A stretch of DNA of 41,808 nt, taken from NCBI GenBank assembly GCA_028278205.1, contig JANQES010000061.1, positions 1 through 41,808 on the forward strand, in the 5' to 3' direction. Source of the stretch: Rhodothermales bacterium (GTDB lineage: Bacteria > Bacteroidota > Rhodothermia > Rhodothermales > Bin80). Shown one piece after another: positions 41,798 through 41,808 of the stretch (positions within the stretch are counted from its first letter, which is position 1; each line of letters begins with the position of its first letter). The notes beneath the pieces are model-generated. The model made no database searches. It was not told the origin of the DNA and worked only from the letters and a program-made list of their open reading frames with translations. Made by a program: the position numbers and the translations under genes.

Positions 41798-41808
41798 CTG
41801 TTGAGATG

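Overview
The window looks like a chromosome segment of a GC-rich, Gram-negative member of the Bacteroidota/Rhodothermota side of the tree (Rhodothermus/Salinibacter-like). This rests on three things: two secreted proteins ending in a type IX secretion sorting domain (YPNPFNP...), a type IX plug-like lipoprotein, and a PadR-controlled FtsX-type permease with a Bacteroidota-style layout. Shine-Dalgarno sites are scarce but present at a few genes. No rRNA, tRNA, CRISPR array or prophage was seen.

Layout. 1-5.2 kb: a phosphorelay set (PAS histidine kinase, single-domain response regulator, hybrid kinase). 5.5-8.6 kb: a MacB/FtsX-type permease and its PadR repressor, on the minus strand, with two matching operator-like palindromes. 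8.7-10.5 kb: a Tat-exported molybdenum sulfite oxidase-like enzyme with a cytochrome c lipoprotein, resembling a SorAB pair. 10.5-12.1 kb: three small lipoproteins. 12.3-14 kb: a SpmA/SpmB pair. 14.4-19 kb: two type IX cargo proteins, with a CBM48 protein and an M14 carboxypeptidase on the opposite strand. 19-25.4 kb: a large metzincin lipoprotein, a type IX plug-like protein and a membrane gluzincin with TPR-like repeats. 25.7-26.8 kb: a 59-residue Hc1 histone-like gene and an amino-acid kinase. 27-31.8 kb: dnaE, interrupted by a 420-residue intein. 31.8-33 kb: a RAYT transposase with REP hairpins and gene debris. 33-36 kb: R2lox, ArsC, Smr, a small unknown protein and a class I glutamine amidotransferase. 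36.2-41.7 kb: a membrane lytic transglycosylase-like protein, a MazEF module, a PLP aminotransferase and an S41-like lipoprotein.

The most unusual aspect lies between the genes. Most intergenic gaps hold a degenerate tandem repeat with a 7- or 8-base period, often arranged as a long inverted repeat, and these frequently run to or into the start or stop codons. Examples are a perfect 68-bp palindrome at 18973-19040, a 32-bp perfect inverted repeat at 11487-11567, and identical 21-bp leaders placed head to head on R2lox and arsC. In at least two cases the repeat appears to encode the N-terminus or signal peptide of a lipoprotein. Classical REP-like hairpins (5.3 kb, 13.3 kb, 31.8-32.7 kb) are also present, and a RAYT gene lies inside one cluster.

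Functional links are mostly local: sensing (three phosphorelay proteins), envelope export and proteolysis (type IX cargo, plug protein, metalloproteases, lytic enzyme), and redox or stress chemistry (sulfite oxidase, R2lox, ArsC, MazEF).
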